NCBI GenBank assembly: GCA_037355855.1
Contig: CM074758.1
Coordinates: 6,669,001 to 6,733,000, forward strand
Length of the DNA stretch: 64,000 nucleotides
Source of the DNA: Pseudo-nitzschia pungens
Lineage: Eukaryota > Bacillariophyta > Bacillariophyceae > Bacillariales > Bacillariaceae
Reading direction: 5' to 3'
The notes below the pieces were generated by a model, which searched no databases, was not told the origin of the DNA, and worked only from the letters and a program-made list of their open reading frames with translations. Position 1 is the stretch's first letter; the number at the start of each line of letters is the position of its first letter. Positions 1 to 10,998 of this stretch are shown here, piece after piece. Both the position numbers and the translations under genes were made by a program.

Positions 1-1364
1 CTTCTGTACTCTTTGAGTTCTCGCTCGGAGATATCGATCTCGTCATCGGAGACTTCGTGATCGGCTTGGGCCGTAGCCAGCACATAGGAGTACTCATGGT
101 TTGATAGGTTCTTTCCCCAGTGGGGCTTGGGATGTTGCTCATTGTCTGAGTCTTCATTTGCCACAAAATGCTCCTTGAGCAAGTTGATGGTTTCCCGATT
201 GAATTTCCCCTTCTTGGGGGGTCCTCCGGTTAGTTTCCAGCATTTGCCGGCATGGACCTTGCCACAGGTCTTGCATAGCTGTTTGTTGCTGTTATCCATA
301 GGGCGCTTCTTTTTGCCAGGGGACTTCCCGTGGTGGGTTCCTCCCCCAGATGTGGCCTTGGGTGTCTTCTTGGTGCCACCATTCTGTTTTTCCAGGTCGG
401 AGATTCGTTTGCGGAGTTTGTCCTTGCTCCGGATGGTGATTTCCAGGTTTTCGAGTTTGTTGATGGTGGTGTTGAAGGAGTGGGCATAGACGTCCCATCC
501 GATATGGTCCAGTTTGTCCCTTTGGGAGGAGGTCATGTTGGAATCTAGGATTTCCTTCATGTCCTCTTCCGTGTAGCTGGACGGAGCAGCGCCGGTTGTG
601 GCGCCGCTTTCCCAGAGACATTCTGGTAGATAGCTCTGTAGTTCGGCCATGCGGTTCGCCCAAGAGCGGATACCGTGCTTCATGTCGATTTTTGTATTCC
701 GGATGAATCGCCGGAGGAGAATGTAGGACCTTTTGCCATTCATGTCATTGCCAAAGATTTTGAGCTTGAGGGCGTGCATACACTCCTCAATGACATCCTT
801 TCTGTACTCCTGGGTTTGGTAGTACTGGATCAGGGCATTCGGGACCCTTTTCTTTGGGACCGGAGCGTCGAGTTCGACGGGTTCCGGTTCTTGTTTGGAC
901 GCCGCCGTAGCAGTCGCGTCATTGTTCGCGGTTGGGGCGGTGGGGCCCGTAACCGTTTCCTTGGGTTTGTCAGCGGTAGGCTCGGTAGGCTCCCTCATTG
1001 CAATCCTCTGGAGTTTTTGTTGGAGCAGTTGGCTGCTGTGGACCTTGTGTCCCGGTTCGGCTTAGTAGGTCCGGCCCAGAGTCATCTGGACAATGGAGAG
1101 CGCCTCGTGGGAGAGGACTCTCTGGAGGATGTCCAGTTTCTGGTCTCCTTGGAGTTTTTCATTGCCAGCAATTTTCTGATCAAAGTCCCTCTTCCAGATG
1201 ATGAAGAGTTCCGGTCTTTCGTTGCCGGTGAGTACCTTCAGATAATCACTGAAGGCCACTCCCCCCTTCTCTGAGTCTATGCTCATCTTTACAGCGGTGG
1301 CATCCTCCGGCCAGTCCTCTCGTGTAAAGGTAAAGGGTTTCTGTTTGGTTCCTTTGGACGCCAT
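1..1364 (-). pseudogene. Gag of G1 copy A, early nonsense codon, truncated by window edge
   Basis: Gag is the capsid/nucleocapsid precursor that packages the element RNA. The start ATG (1364) and first 100 residues match the gag of the other G1 copies (MASKGTKQKPF start, then REDWPEDATAVKMS). A TAA at 1062-1064 replaces the second Tyr of the GRTYYAEPG motif. Downstream the same frame appears to continue to the window edge, through the CKTCGK-VHAGKC zinc knuckle and the SERELKEY stretch about 20 residues before the normal end. I saw no net frameshift. The nonsense codon makes a full-length product unlikely. Confidence 0.85.
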
Positions 1365-1964
1365 GGTGGGTTAATCAGTTTCTTTTATTAAGTTTAATTA
1401 CACTATTTTGTTATTTCTGTTGCTTGTGTCGGATTTGAGCAAGAATGATTGCTCAGCTCCTCCGGTTCTTTTTGCTGGGTTTTGCACTGCTCTCGTGATA
1501 ACTCGTGTTGTCACCGGGCCGGTCCCACTTCCCATTTCCCGTGGGATTAGTGGTGTTCGGGTATTTATTATATACCTTTCCGGATATCCGTGTATTTCGG
1601 TTTTGGTTGGCATACCTTCTTCGGTCTGTCCGTCCCCTCAGTGGTGGTCCAATTAGTCCATTCACCGATTTATGTGTCACTTTTTCAGTGTGTATTTTTG
1701 AATTTTTCAATTATTTCCTGCTGTCGACCATGGTCCTGTTTAGGTCCTTAGGTGTCTCTGTTGCTGCTGCTGCTCCATCTAATGGAGCTAGTTGTTGCTG
1801 GGGTTGGGGTTGGTCTTCCTTAGTGCTGCAGACACTGGATATCCTTCTCCCTGTTTTGCTTCTCTGTGCCTCCATTTTTGGCAGTCTTTCAGTCCCGTCG
1901 GCGCCTTGGTTGATCGGTCCCTTTCTGCTCATGGTCATCAGCGCTCAGCTTGATTTTAAAATCA

Positions 1965-2157
1965 TGCCATACCCCCGGTCTACTAGTGATTAGTTGAAGT
2001 AGTAGTGATATGCAAATTGTGAGCTCTATTGATTAGTCTATTTGCTACAGCTCCAAGAGCTCTCTGGATCGGCGATTTTGTCGGCTCGCCGATTGTTTTT
2101 ATCCTTATCCTTAATCCAGTCCCGCATGTACTCGTGACTGTATTCCGGCGCACGGCA
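1965..2157 (-). repeat. 5' LTR of G1 copy A
   Basis: This 193-base repeat has TG...CA ends and is homologous to 6110-6302, 11741-11933, 20611-20799, 32010-32198 and 53526-53714. It differs from copy B at several positions, so it is a different lineage or older. It contains the conserved inverted repeat seen in all G1 LTRs, here slightly altered. Confidence 0.92.
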
Positions 2158-2861
2158 CTGTTGCTGTTGTAAAATTGCCATCTGAAGAAGAGATTGAACT
2201 GTACATCGATGCCCTTGCTTCGAAGTACCCTGTCTTGCGTCCACATCGAGTGTGGGGTGCTTGCGATGGACTTAAACTCTTTCTCCAAAGGTCTGGTAAT
2301 TGGACTAAACAAAACAGGTCCTACAATGGATGGACTTCATCGCATTACATTAACTCAGTCCTTCTCTTCAGTCCCGATGGAAGGATCCGGGCGTGTGTTT
2401 TGAACGCTCCAGGGTCTTGGCACGACAGTACTCAGGCTGACTACGGCATATACGACAAGATGGAAGAGATGTATGACCGGTACAGCACAAAGGTTGTTGT
2501 GGACTCAGCCTTTAATTTGACTGCAAAAGACTTCATGATCAAAAGCAGTCAAGAAGATCCACCCACTGCTGAAGGAGTTGTACTCAATAGAGCCGCAACT
2601 AGCGTTCGACAACTCTCTGAGTGGGGCATGAGACAGATCCAAGGAGGGTTCCCCAGAGTCAAAGATCCCTTTATTCTTGAAGAGAATGGAGAGAGAAAGA
2701 TCATCCTTCACCTTATGGTTCTCTTATACAATTACCAGACCAACAAGCTACAGATTAGTACCATTTTGAACACTTTTATGAGCGAGACCAAAGGGTTCTT
2801 CTCGTATGGAATGGTCCCAACTCCATCTGCAAACGATCTGATTGGTTGTTGCGAGAAGTAA
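2158..2861 (+). pseudogene. PIF/Harbinger-type DDE transposase, 3' part cut by G1 copy A
   Basis: About 234 codons of a DDE_Tnp_4 family transposase, which cuts and rejoins transposon DNA in the nucleus. Visible landmarks are ACDGLK (first catalytic Asp, in the position of the family's GxxDGT motif), SWHDS (second Asp) and SEWGMRQIQGGFPR (likely the Glu). The frame is open from the base next to the LTR, and no ATG lies near the expected N-terminus. The frame reads PSEEEIELYI at its start, a typical internal segment, so the 5' half lies beyond copy A to the left. It ends at TAA 2859-2861. It is convergent with the SANT-domain gene at 3047-5627, the usual two-gene content of PIF/Harbinger elements. 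No other stop or frameshift was seen, so disruption by copy A is the main lesion. Confidence 0.85.
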
Positions 2862-3046
2862 TAAAAATAAATCATTAACAGCAATAACAAAAGGCATACT
2901 CTTGCTCGTGACAGATAAATAGTACACACTGTGGTCTAAAAATATTTGAGCAATCCCAAAAAATTGATAGACTGTAACCACGGAGGTGCTTTGGAGTAAA
3001 TATATTAGAAACTGTTGTAGACTGTTCAGATTAATTGGAATTCTAA
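2862..3046. other. Short AT-rich gap between convergent PIF genes
   Basis: About 185 bases between the stop codons of the transposase and the SANT-domain gene. It presumably holds both 3' UTRs. No further gene or repeat is visible. Confidence 0.5.
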
Positions 3047-3775
3047 TTAGTTCTCTTCAGCAGACGAGCAGTCTTCGTCGCTACTACTATCATAGTGCTG
3101 GTGGTGTCGGCGACGCTTCCGCTTCTTGTTCGACTTGGTGGTGGCAGCACCGGTAAAAGATCTTACAGCACCATTAATACAAGCTTGAAGTGCCTCCATC
3201 AACATTTTTCTATCTGCCTTTGCTTCTCTGCCGACACGTTCCATTGCTTCTCTTTGTGCCTCAGCATTAGCGTTCATGGCGTCGAAGAATTGCTCATCGT
3301 TACCTCTCCTGCTGTTGTACGACCTTTTCTTCTTCTTTCCACTTCCACTTCCAACAGCACCAACTGAAGAAGCAGCAGTTGCAGCAGTTGTCGTGCTGCC
3401 GGTGTTGCTGCCGGTACTTCTGCTCAAGAAGGTGGGAGTAGGGGTCAACATTGTAGAAGGATCAGAATCATCATCAGGCGTTAACTGGGAAGGTTGACCA
3501 AGTGGTGGTACATCAGCAGCGTCCTCGGTCCTCCCTGTTTGAACAAAAGTTCCTGTTTCAAGGTCAAAGATCTCTTCGCCGTGTCCAAGTTCTGCCTTCT
3601 TACCAATCAAATACATGATAGTCTTTGCCTCCTTTACATGCCAAGGACAGGTTGGATCTCCAGTTGGGACAGCTTTTCTGTGGGAATTAGCATACTTCCT
3701 ACGAATCGAATCAACATCTCTTCCAGGAAAGTGTTCAGAATGTTTGTCAACTACTTCCTGCGACTCATCTGGTCA

Positions 3776-5527
3776 GGAGCGGTCGGAAATAGAAAAACGT
3801 GCGCACCGCGCGACAGGTTAAGTTTTTTCAAAATGATACGTATGAACTTACCGTACATACTACATATATCAACGTGTGATTTACGTATTAATACTAGAAC
3901 GTGATAAGTAATTAACGTTCATGAAAAAATTTCCACGATTCAAATTTAAAAAGGGGGAACGGGGAAACTAAAAATTGGTTTTTTTTACGTAACGTACGTA
4001 ATTAATTAATTACGTACGTAATTAATTAATTACGTACGTAATTATTACGTACGATTGGATTTAATTACGTATGATTGGATTTAATTATGCACGATTTCAC
4101 AATTAAGCTCTTAAAGTGGCTTATATAATAATTAAATAAGCCAACTAATAACAGTACTTAATCTTATCAATGTAGCGCGTAGGCCATTTTTTAAGCCAAG
4201 ATACTATAGACGTATAAGGTATACGCGCCATTGAAAGTGCCGCTGATAGCCATCTACTATTATTCGGTACGTACGGGCTGTTGGCGCCACTTTAAATGGC
4301 GCCTTTACTGGTAAGATAAGCCCCTTTAAGTGGCGCTACTAAAAGTCACCCTAGAAGTCACTCTGCCGGTCGTGATGAGCCAATCAAAAAAATCGATTTT
4401 CCAGTACAAATTGTACAGGGATTTATGTAGAAAAAAAATTAATACAGAGGGGACAGCAAGCAGCAGCAACGCGTCGATAATACAGGGGGGGGGGACAGCA
4501 ATCAGCAACGCGTCGATAATACAGGGGGGACAGCAATCAGCAACGCGTCGATAATACAGGGGGGGGACAGCAAGCAGCAGCAATCAGCAACGCGTCGATA
4601 ATACAGGGGGGGGGGACAGCAATCAGCAACGCGTCGATAATACAGGGGGGGACAGCAAGCAGCAGCAAGCAGCAACGCGTCGATAATACAGGGGGGACAG
4701 CAAGCAGCAACGCGTCGATAATACCGTACAGGGGGGACAGCAAGCAGCAACGCGTCGATAATACAGGGGGGGACAGCAAGCAGCAACGCGTCGATGGGGG
4801 TAACAGGGGGGGACAGCAAGCAGCAACGCGTCGATGGGGGTAACCAGGCGCCATTTAAAGTGGCGCTGACAGCCACTTATTCGTACGTACGTCACGTACG
4901 TTACGTATGGTGAGGACTTCTAGCGCCACTTAAACGGGCGTTTCTGCAGTACCGTACAACGGTAAGTTTATAAGTGGCGATGATAGCCCCTACTTCAACT
5001 TGGGTAACCAGGCGCCATTTAAAGTACGTACGGTACCGAATATGTGGCTGTTAGCGGCACTTTAAAAGGCGTATACATCGTCCTTGTCATCAAATTGAAG
5101 CAATTTGGAGGCTTTAATAAAAAGCTTATGTTTTACATTGTAAAGGGCATATTTGAATTATTATTGCCTTGTTAATTGGCTACTTTACCTATTTAAGCCA
5201 CATAGTTACGTAATTAATCTTCAATCGTACGTAATTAAATCCAATCGTACGTAATTAAATCCAATCGTACGTAATATTAATTACGTACGTAATTAATTAA
5301 TTACGTACGTAATTAATTAATTACGTACGTGAACCAAAAACAACTATTTTTAGTTTCCCGTATCCCCCTTTAAATTTTGAATCGTGGACATTTTTTGTCA
5401 TGAACGTTAAGGTTAGTTATCAAGTCCTACATATACGTAGATCACACGTTGATACGCTAAGTTCGTATCATTTTGAAAAACTTAACGTGCCGCGCATTGC
5501 GCGCGTTTTTCTATTTCCGACTGCTCC
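3776..5527. mobile_element. Long-inverted-repeat (foldback-like) non-coding element FB1
   Basis: The ends read GGAGCGGTCGGAAATAG on the left and the reverse complement of GGAGCAGTCGGAAATAG on the right. Inverted similarity continues inward for about 350 bases, including repeated ACGTACGTAATTAATTA runs and CGTACGATTGGATTTAATT. The core holds a G-rich minisatellite (4441-4850) flanked by many copies of a GGCGC...TTTAAA...GGCGCTGACAGCC motif. No protein-coding ORF is credible. A second copy of the same architecture lies at 43035-45095, which proves mobility. It interrupts the SANT-domain gene. Large terminal inverted repeats without a transposase suggest a non-autonomous foldback or Mutator-like derivative; the superfamily is not settled because target duplications are unclear. 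Confidence 0.85.
4441..4850. repeat. Minisatellite, about ten units of 35-45 bases, inside FB1
   Basis: Units read GGGGGGACAGCAAGCAGC then AACGCGTCGATAATACAG, with a variable run of six to ten G and a variable number of AGC steps. The last two units replace AATACAG with GGGGGTAACAG. The same units fill the centre of FB2. Confidence 0.93.
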
Positions 5528-5627
5528 CGATTGGTAAAACTTCCTTCATCACACGAAACAAGTTCCTCAACTCACGTTCCGAGTAATTGGAAGACCCATT
5601 CTTCCTTCCACCTCCTACACCAGGCAT

Positions 5628-6104
5628 GATGATTGTTATTGTCGATGGTATTTTTTTGTCTCTTGAAACTGAGTTCATCGATTTCTCCTTCGGCGCTAGT
5701 ACTTTCTTCGAAGGTTTCAAACGCTTCCATGCTGATGACGACAACCGACGACAAAAGTCGAGAGCCACAGATTGAAAGAACCTAAGGACGAATGGCTGCT
5801 GACAAAGCAATAGATTTTGAAACTTGTTGGTTAATCAAGTTTGTTTACGGACTAGATCAATTACAGCAACAGCAGCAACAACAGGGGATAGTTTGTACCG
5901 GAGCAAAATTACTACCGGTACATGAAATTTTGATCGACAAAAAAGATAAAGATCGACAAAAAGAACACCATGTTAGTGGTGTCACATGTTTGCCATGCGT
6001 TGAGTGACTGAATTTTTGATTCTTAGATTCCGATTATGTTTATGTAACCATTGTAGTCGGACAGACGGCACTACAGCTTTTTATGTGCATCAGAATTAGA
6101 TTTA
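5628..6104. other. Upstream region of the SANT-domain gene
   Basis: Non-repetitive flank between the SANT-domain start and G1 copy B. It includes a short CAG run (about 5863-5884). A plus-strand ORF of 71 codons (5792-6007) spans this run but has no recognisable domain, so I do not call it a gene. The region probably belongs to the PIF/Harbinger element, whose end I could not find. Confidence 0.4.
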
Positions 6105-6109
6105 TCTCC

Positions 6110-6302
6110 TGCCATACCCCGGGTCTACTAGTGATTAGATATAGTAGTGATATGCAAATTGTGAGCTCTAGTGGTTAGTCTATTGCTACAGTTCCAAGAG
6201 TTCTTTGAATCGGCGATTCTATCGGCTCGCCGATTGTTTTCTTCTATCCTTATCCCTAATCCAGTCCCGTGTGTACTCGTGACTGTATTCTGGTGTACGG
6301 CA
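6110..6302 (-). repeat. 3' LTR of G1 copy B
   Basis: 193 bases from TGCCATACCCC to GTGTACGGCA, with no difference seen from 11741-11933. It contains a perfect 9-base inverted repeat, AATCGGCGA (6208-6216) and TCGCCGATT (6227-6235), also present in the other copies. Confidence 0.95.
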
Positions 6303-6320
6303 TACTCCTCCATGGGACTG

Positions 6321-9300
6321 CTACGGTTTAATGGGATCCCTGCAATAATAGGGATGGACTCTCCTGATATTAACCCGGTCGGTTACAAAGGGAGCAGTTT
6401 CAATAGTTACAGTTCCATTGTCATGGGCCTTGAGCACCTTGTAAGGTCCTTGCCGTGGGAAGGATAGTTTTGGAATAATGCCCTTCCTTTCCAGGGTGAC
6501 ATAGTCTCCTTCCTTATAGACATGGGGGATCCTCTTCTGGTTCTCCCTGCTATTACTCTTGTGGATACTCTTTTGTTTCCTTGCTTGGATTGCTTCCCAA
6601 TCCACCGGGAAATTCACCGGCATGAACATGTCCCTTCCAAACACCAGTTGTGCTGGAGAGTATCCCAGCGTGGTGTGGATGGCACTTCTAATAGCGTACG
6701 CTGCCTTGGTAGTGAATTCCTCAAAAGGATCCTTCTCGTGGAGATCCCTTTGTTCCAGGTTAAAGGACAATAGGCAGTCCTTCAGAACCTGGTGGATTCT
6801 CTCCAACACTGAATTGGATTGTGGGTTCCAAGTGCCACTGGGCTTTCTTTTCATCCCCATGTTATCACAGAGCTCTTGGAACTCTGCTTTGAACTCACTC
6901 CCGCCATCAAAGCCAATTTCCTTTGGGCGCGGATACCTTGCTAGCCATGTACTGTCCAATAATCGTTGAGTTTCTGCTGCAGTTGGTGAGTCCTTCAGGT
7001 GAGCCAGTTCAAACCATCCGGTTACTGGGTCCACCATGGTGAGAACATGGATGTGGTAGTCTTTACCATTTTTATTGTGGACAGTTGCAGGTCCCCAGAG
7101 GTCCACATTGACCCTCTGCCATTTGGTAACCTCAGCTGCTTTTTCCGGTAGTAGTCCATACTTCTTCTGGCCACTCTTTTTGAACATCTGACACGTGTGG
7201 CAGTGTTTGCAGAGATCCTGAACGTCCTTTCGTAGGCCTTTCCAGGTGAACACTGAGCGTATGCTCTGTTCCATTCTCTTTTCTCCGGGATGGACCAACA
7301 TGCTGTGGTACCATTCCATGACTCTGTCCTTGAGTTTGTCGGGAATCAGAATCTTTCCTTCTTTGTGGATTAGGTTGTAACCTTCCACCATTTTGGTGGT
7401 CAGTCGATTGTCTTTTTCCAGAGCATTCACGATTCCCGTGTCCTTTTGCTGGTAGAACTGAATCATGTCCGGGGCAAGTGGGAATGCACTATTGCCCTGG
7501 AATTCTTCCGGCGCTTCTCCAAGCGGGAATAGGAGTTGCCGGAGGTGCTCTTCCTCATCCGTGTAGGTGAGGGGCTTATTTGGTGGTAGCCATTCCACTG
7601 TGTAAGCTGGGTCATCTGTGATGTCCAGGCGAGACAGTGCGTCTGCTGCATCGTTGTCTTTGCCAGCAACGTGCTTGACTACGGGGTGGAACTCCTCCAT
7701 GAGGAGTCTCCATCGGACCATCCTTTGGGTGGGCATCTGCTGATAGAGCAGGTTAAGGTGGTCTGTGTGAATAATCACATCTTGTCCTCGTAGGATTCCT
7801 TCAAACGCTTTTAGCCCTTCTACTATGCCCAGGAGTTCTTTCTCTCCAACCGTGTAGTTGAGCTGCGCCGAGTTCAGCTTCCGGGTGTAGAAACCAAGGG
7901 GCTTGCCATCTTGGCATACAGTTGCTCCCAGTTGCCTGTCGCTGGCGTCTGAGTAGAGATGAAATGGTTTCGTAAAGTCTGGGAATGCAAGCTTTGCTTC
8001 GTCTGCGAGCATCCTTTTCGCCTCCATGAAAGCTTTCTGCTCTGCTGGGCCCCAGTACCAGTTCATTTTTCCCTTTTTCCCTGCAAGTTTATTGAGGGGG
8101 GCTAGGATGTGGGAGCGACGCTTCCACATGTCCCTGTAAAAGTTTACCATTCCAAGGAACATCTTGAGTTGCTTGGTGTTCTTGGGGGCTTCCAGGCGCT
8201 TCATCGCCTCCAGTTTCTTTGGCTGGGGTTGGATGCCCTCTGTTGTTAACAGAAATCCCAGATATTCCACTTCTTTTTGCATGAAGAAGGATTTCTGTAG
8301 GTTGGCTCTGAAACCAGCATCATCCAGTCGCTGTAGTACTGTATCGATTTTGTGGAGATGGTCCTGTTCCGATTCACCTTCGCGTTGAATGATTAGAATA
8401 TCATCAATATAGACCAGGACATAGTCCAGGTCCCCGAGCAGGTTCATCATTACTGACTGGAATATGTCAGGCGCGCAGGCAATCCCCATTGCCAGTCTCT
8501 TGTAGGCATACTTTCCTCACGGCAGAATGGTGGAGCAGATCTTCTGGCTCTCCTTGCAGATGGGGATGGTGTAGTATCCTTGGGATAAGTCCAGTGCCGT
8601 GGCTGATTTGAACTTCTGCAACCTTTGGATTGTTTCCCCTATGCGTGGTAGTGGGAAAGGCTTCCTCTGGATTGCTGCATTCATCTTCCGGAAGTCTGTA
8701 AGGACTCGGATATCGCCTGTCTTCTTCGGTTGACAGAACGTGGGAGACGCCCATGGTGAGTCATCATCATGGGGGAGTTTTTCCAGTACTCCAATATCAC
8801 AGAGTCTAGTTATCTCCTTCCGGAGGGCTTGTTCGAAGGCATGGGGCACCGAATAGTACCGCTGCCGGACCGGTTTGACCCCTGGTTGGAGTTCAATGGA
8901 CACCGGTTCTATATTTTTGAGTAGACCCAACCCTCCTCCAAAGAGTGTTGGGAATTTCTTTAGGGTTTGCTTTAGGGCTTCCTTGGACTCGTCTGTGATC
9001 TCCAGGTCGTTGACCATAGCGTCGATATCTACCTTGGAGTAGTCTGCGTCCAGAATTTTGGCTTGCCTCTCTTCCTCCTGTTGGAGGATTGGACTTTGTG
9101 TGTTGGCAAAGAATACTGCCTCGCATTAGTCCGGGTCCGAGAGCTCCCCCATCCCTTTCATGGGAATGGAGTCACCCTGCCATTCAATCGTACGGGAGCT
9201 GTATTTTATATCCAGTCCCAGTTGTGCCATCAGGTCGGATCCTATGATCATGTCGTAGGGTACTTCCTCGTGGTGATGGTATTCATCCACTTGGAAGGTC

Positions 9301-9584
9301 CATTTGATGGTCTTCGAGTTTGAAAATTCTATCAGTCTCAGTCCCACTGAAGCCGCAGACCTGGTGCGGAACTTGCCCCCATAGGTATTATAGGTGACAG
9401 ATCTTTGGTCTCGGTTCGTTAGTTGACTTTGGTCGACAAAACGCTTTAATACTATGGATTTGGAGCAGCCAGAGTCTAGTAGGCCCCGGAGCATCCTCCC
9501 CCTTCCCTTGTGGTCCAATACCTCCACACAGATGTCCGCAAATCTGTTGATGATGCGGGGTCCCGTGTGGATGGTATCGGCCAT
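6321..9584 (-). pseudogene. Pol polyprotein of G1 copy B (protease, RT, RNase H, integrase), two nonsense codons
   Basis: The frame of 1088 codons encodes an aspartic protease (LLDSGCSKS), reverse transcriptase (YIDDILII catalytic motif), RNase H (LYSDASDRQLGA) and integrase. The integrase shows its HHCC zinc-binding segment (LVHPGEK...CKHCHTC) and DDE triad (VDLWGP, FDGGSEF, NSVLERIHQ). The protease-RT-RNase H-integrase order is diagnostic of Ty3/gypsy. A Lys codon is TAA at 9126-9128 and a Trp codon (ILPWGKYAYK in copy C) is TGA at 8517-8519. These separate the protease and half of the RT from the rest. The first codon, ATG 9584, directly follows the gag stop. Confidence 0.93.
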
Positions 9585-10998
9585 TCAGTTGTGGGAACCT
9601 TTCTTTTTGAAGGTTTTCCTGTACTTTCTTCTGTACTCTTTGAGTTCGCGTTCGGAGATGTTCGATCTCGTCATCGGAGACTGCATGGTCAGCTTGGGCC
9701 GTGGCCAGTACGTAAGAGTACTCGTGGTTTGATAGGCTCCTTCCCCAGTGGGGTTTGGAGTACTCCTCAGAGTCTGAGTTATCTTTTGCCACAAAATGCT
9801 CCTTGAGCAAGTTGATGGTCTCCCGGTCGAACTTTCCCTTCTTGGGAGGTCCGCCGGTTAGTTTCCAGCATTTGCCGGCATGGACCTTGCCACAGGTCTT
9901 GCATAGCTGTTTGTTGCTGTTGTCCACAGGGCGCTTCTTTTTGCCAGGGGATTTCCCGTGGTGGGTTCCTCCCCCAGAGGCGGCCTTGGGGTTCTTCTTG
10001 GTACCACCGTTTTGTTTTTCGAGGTCCGAGATGCGTTTGCGGAGTTCATCCTCGCTCCGGATGGTGATTTCCAAGTTTTCGAGCTTGTCGATGGTGGTGT
10101 TAAAGGATTGGGTGTAGACGTCCCAACCGATATGGTCGAGTTTCTCGCGCTGTGAGTGGGTCATGTTGGCATCTAGGATTTCCTTCATGTCCTCCTCTGA
10201 GTAACTGGATGGGGCAGTGCCGTTTGCGGCGCCACTCTCCCAGAGGCAATCTGGTAGATAGCTCTGTAGTTCGGCCATACGGTTTGCCCATGAGCGAATA
10301 CCGTGTTTCATGTCGATTTTCGTGTTCCGAATGAATCTTCGGAGCAGGATGTAGGATCGTTTGCCATTCATGTCATTGCCAAAGATTTTGAGCTTGAGGG
10401 CATGCATGCATTCCTCAATGACATCCTTTCTGTACTCCTGGGTTTGGTAGTACTGGGTGAGAACAGACGAGACCCTTTTCTTGGGGACCGGGTCGTCGAG
10501 GGTGACGGACTCCGGTTCTGTCTCGGACGCCGCCGTAGCAGTCGCGTCGGCGGCTGGGGCGCTGGCGCCCTCCACCGCCTCTTTGGATTTGTCAGCGGGG
10601 GGTTCCTTAGGGGGTTCCTTGGGTTCCCTCATGGCAATCATCTCGAGTTTTTGTTGGATCAGTTGGTTGTTGTGTACCTTGTGTCCTGGTTCGGCATAAT
10701 ATGTCCGACCGAGGACCATTTGGACGATGGAGAGTGCCTCGTTGGAGAGGATTCTCTGGAGGACATCCAGTTTCTGGTCTCCTTGGAGTTTGTCATTGCC
10801 AGCAATTTTCTGGTCAAAATCCCTCTTCCAGATGATAAAGAGTTCTGGTCTTTCCGTGCCGGTGAGTACCTTCAGGTAGTCGCTGAAGGCTACCCCTCCC
10901 TTTTCTGAGTCTATGCTCATCTTTACAGCAGTGGCATCCTCCGGCCAGTCCTCTCGTGCAAAGGTAAAGGGTTTCTGTTTGGTTCCTTTAGACGCCAT
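9585..10998 (-). pseudogene. Gag of G1 copy B with a one-base insertion
   Basis: Gag (about 470 residues when intact) starts MASKGTKQKPF and carries a Ser/Pro/Glu-rich linker, a conserved KDVIEECMHALKLKIFGND region and the CKTCGKVHAGKC zinc knuckle. Compared with copies A, C and D there is one extra base around 9658-9665, just before the SERELKEYRRKYRKTFKKKG tail. The frame therefore misses its normal TGA at 9585-9587 and runs to 9388 out of frame through the protease region. The insertion would destroy any gag/pol stop-start coupling in this copy. Confidence 0.9.

Larger units (their letters stand above)
1..2157 (-). mobile_element. Ty3/gypsy LTR retrotransposon, family G1 copy A (5' part, runs off left edge)
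   Basis: Read on the minus strand this is a 5' LTR (1965-2157), a leader of about 600 bases (1365-1964) and most of gag (1364 to base 1). The same LTR, leader and gag recur at 6110-11933, 20611-32198 and, in reverse, 46946-53714, which fixes the boundaries. A perfect 14-base palindrome, TGATTTTAAAATCA (1951-1964), abuts the LTR where a primer-binding site is expected. Pol and the 3' LTR must lie left of the window, so the target duplication cannot be checked. The element sits inside a PIF/Harbinger transposase gene. Confidence 0.93.
3047..5627 (-). pseudogene. SANT/Myb-like DNA-binding partner protein of PIF/Harbinger, split by element FB1
   Basis: The N-terminal piece (5627-5528) reads MPGVGGGRKNG then SSNYSERELRNLFRVMKEVLPIG. 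The C-terminal piece (about 3772-3047) resumes with PDESQEVVDKHSEHFPGRDV, then RRKYANSHRKAVPTGDPTCP and VKEAKTIMYLIGKK. Joined, these form the SANT-like trihelix domain with the PTGDPxCP signature found in the second protein of PIF/Harbinger elements. Such proteins bind transposon ends and recruit the transposase to the nucleus. A low-complexity Ser/Thr region, a coiled-coil-like AEAQREAMERVGREAKADRKM segment and a basic KKRKRRR stretch (possible nuclear signal) follow. The 3776-5527 element separates the halves inside the domain. Exact base-level reconstruction across the insertion is ambiguous because no clean target duplication is visible. Start choice rests on the MPGVGGGRKNG context; an in-frame upstream ATG exists. 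Confidence 0.8.

Noticed and set aside
1408..1993. Antisense ORFs in the G1 leader (also 11252-11769 and 31438-32063)
   Set aside because: Not conserved in length or frame between copies; they arise because the leader is stop-poor on the opposite strand.
4441..4850. Repeats of about 38 bases resembling a CRISPR array
   Set aside because: Units abut with no unique spacers, vary in G-run length, sit in a eukaryotic foldback element and recur at 43725-44170.
4326..4895. Several overlapping ORFs with CCLLSPP-type repeats (also at 43616-44216)
   Set aside because: They are the minisatellite translated in three frames; no start context or conserved protein.
3768..5535. Degenerate 10-base target duplication around FB1
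   Set aside because: Only about six of ten positions match, and FB2 flanks show no similar duplication.
5792..6007. 71-codon plus-strand ORF with a Gln run
   Set aside because: Contains only a CAG microsatellite and no recognisable domain; no supporting context.
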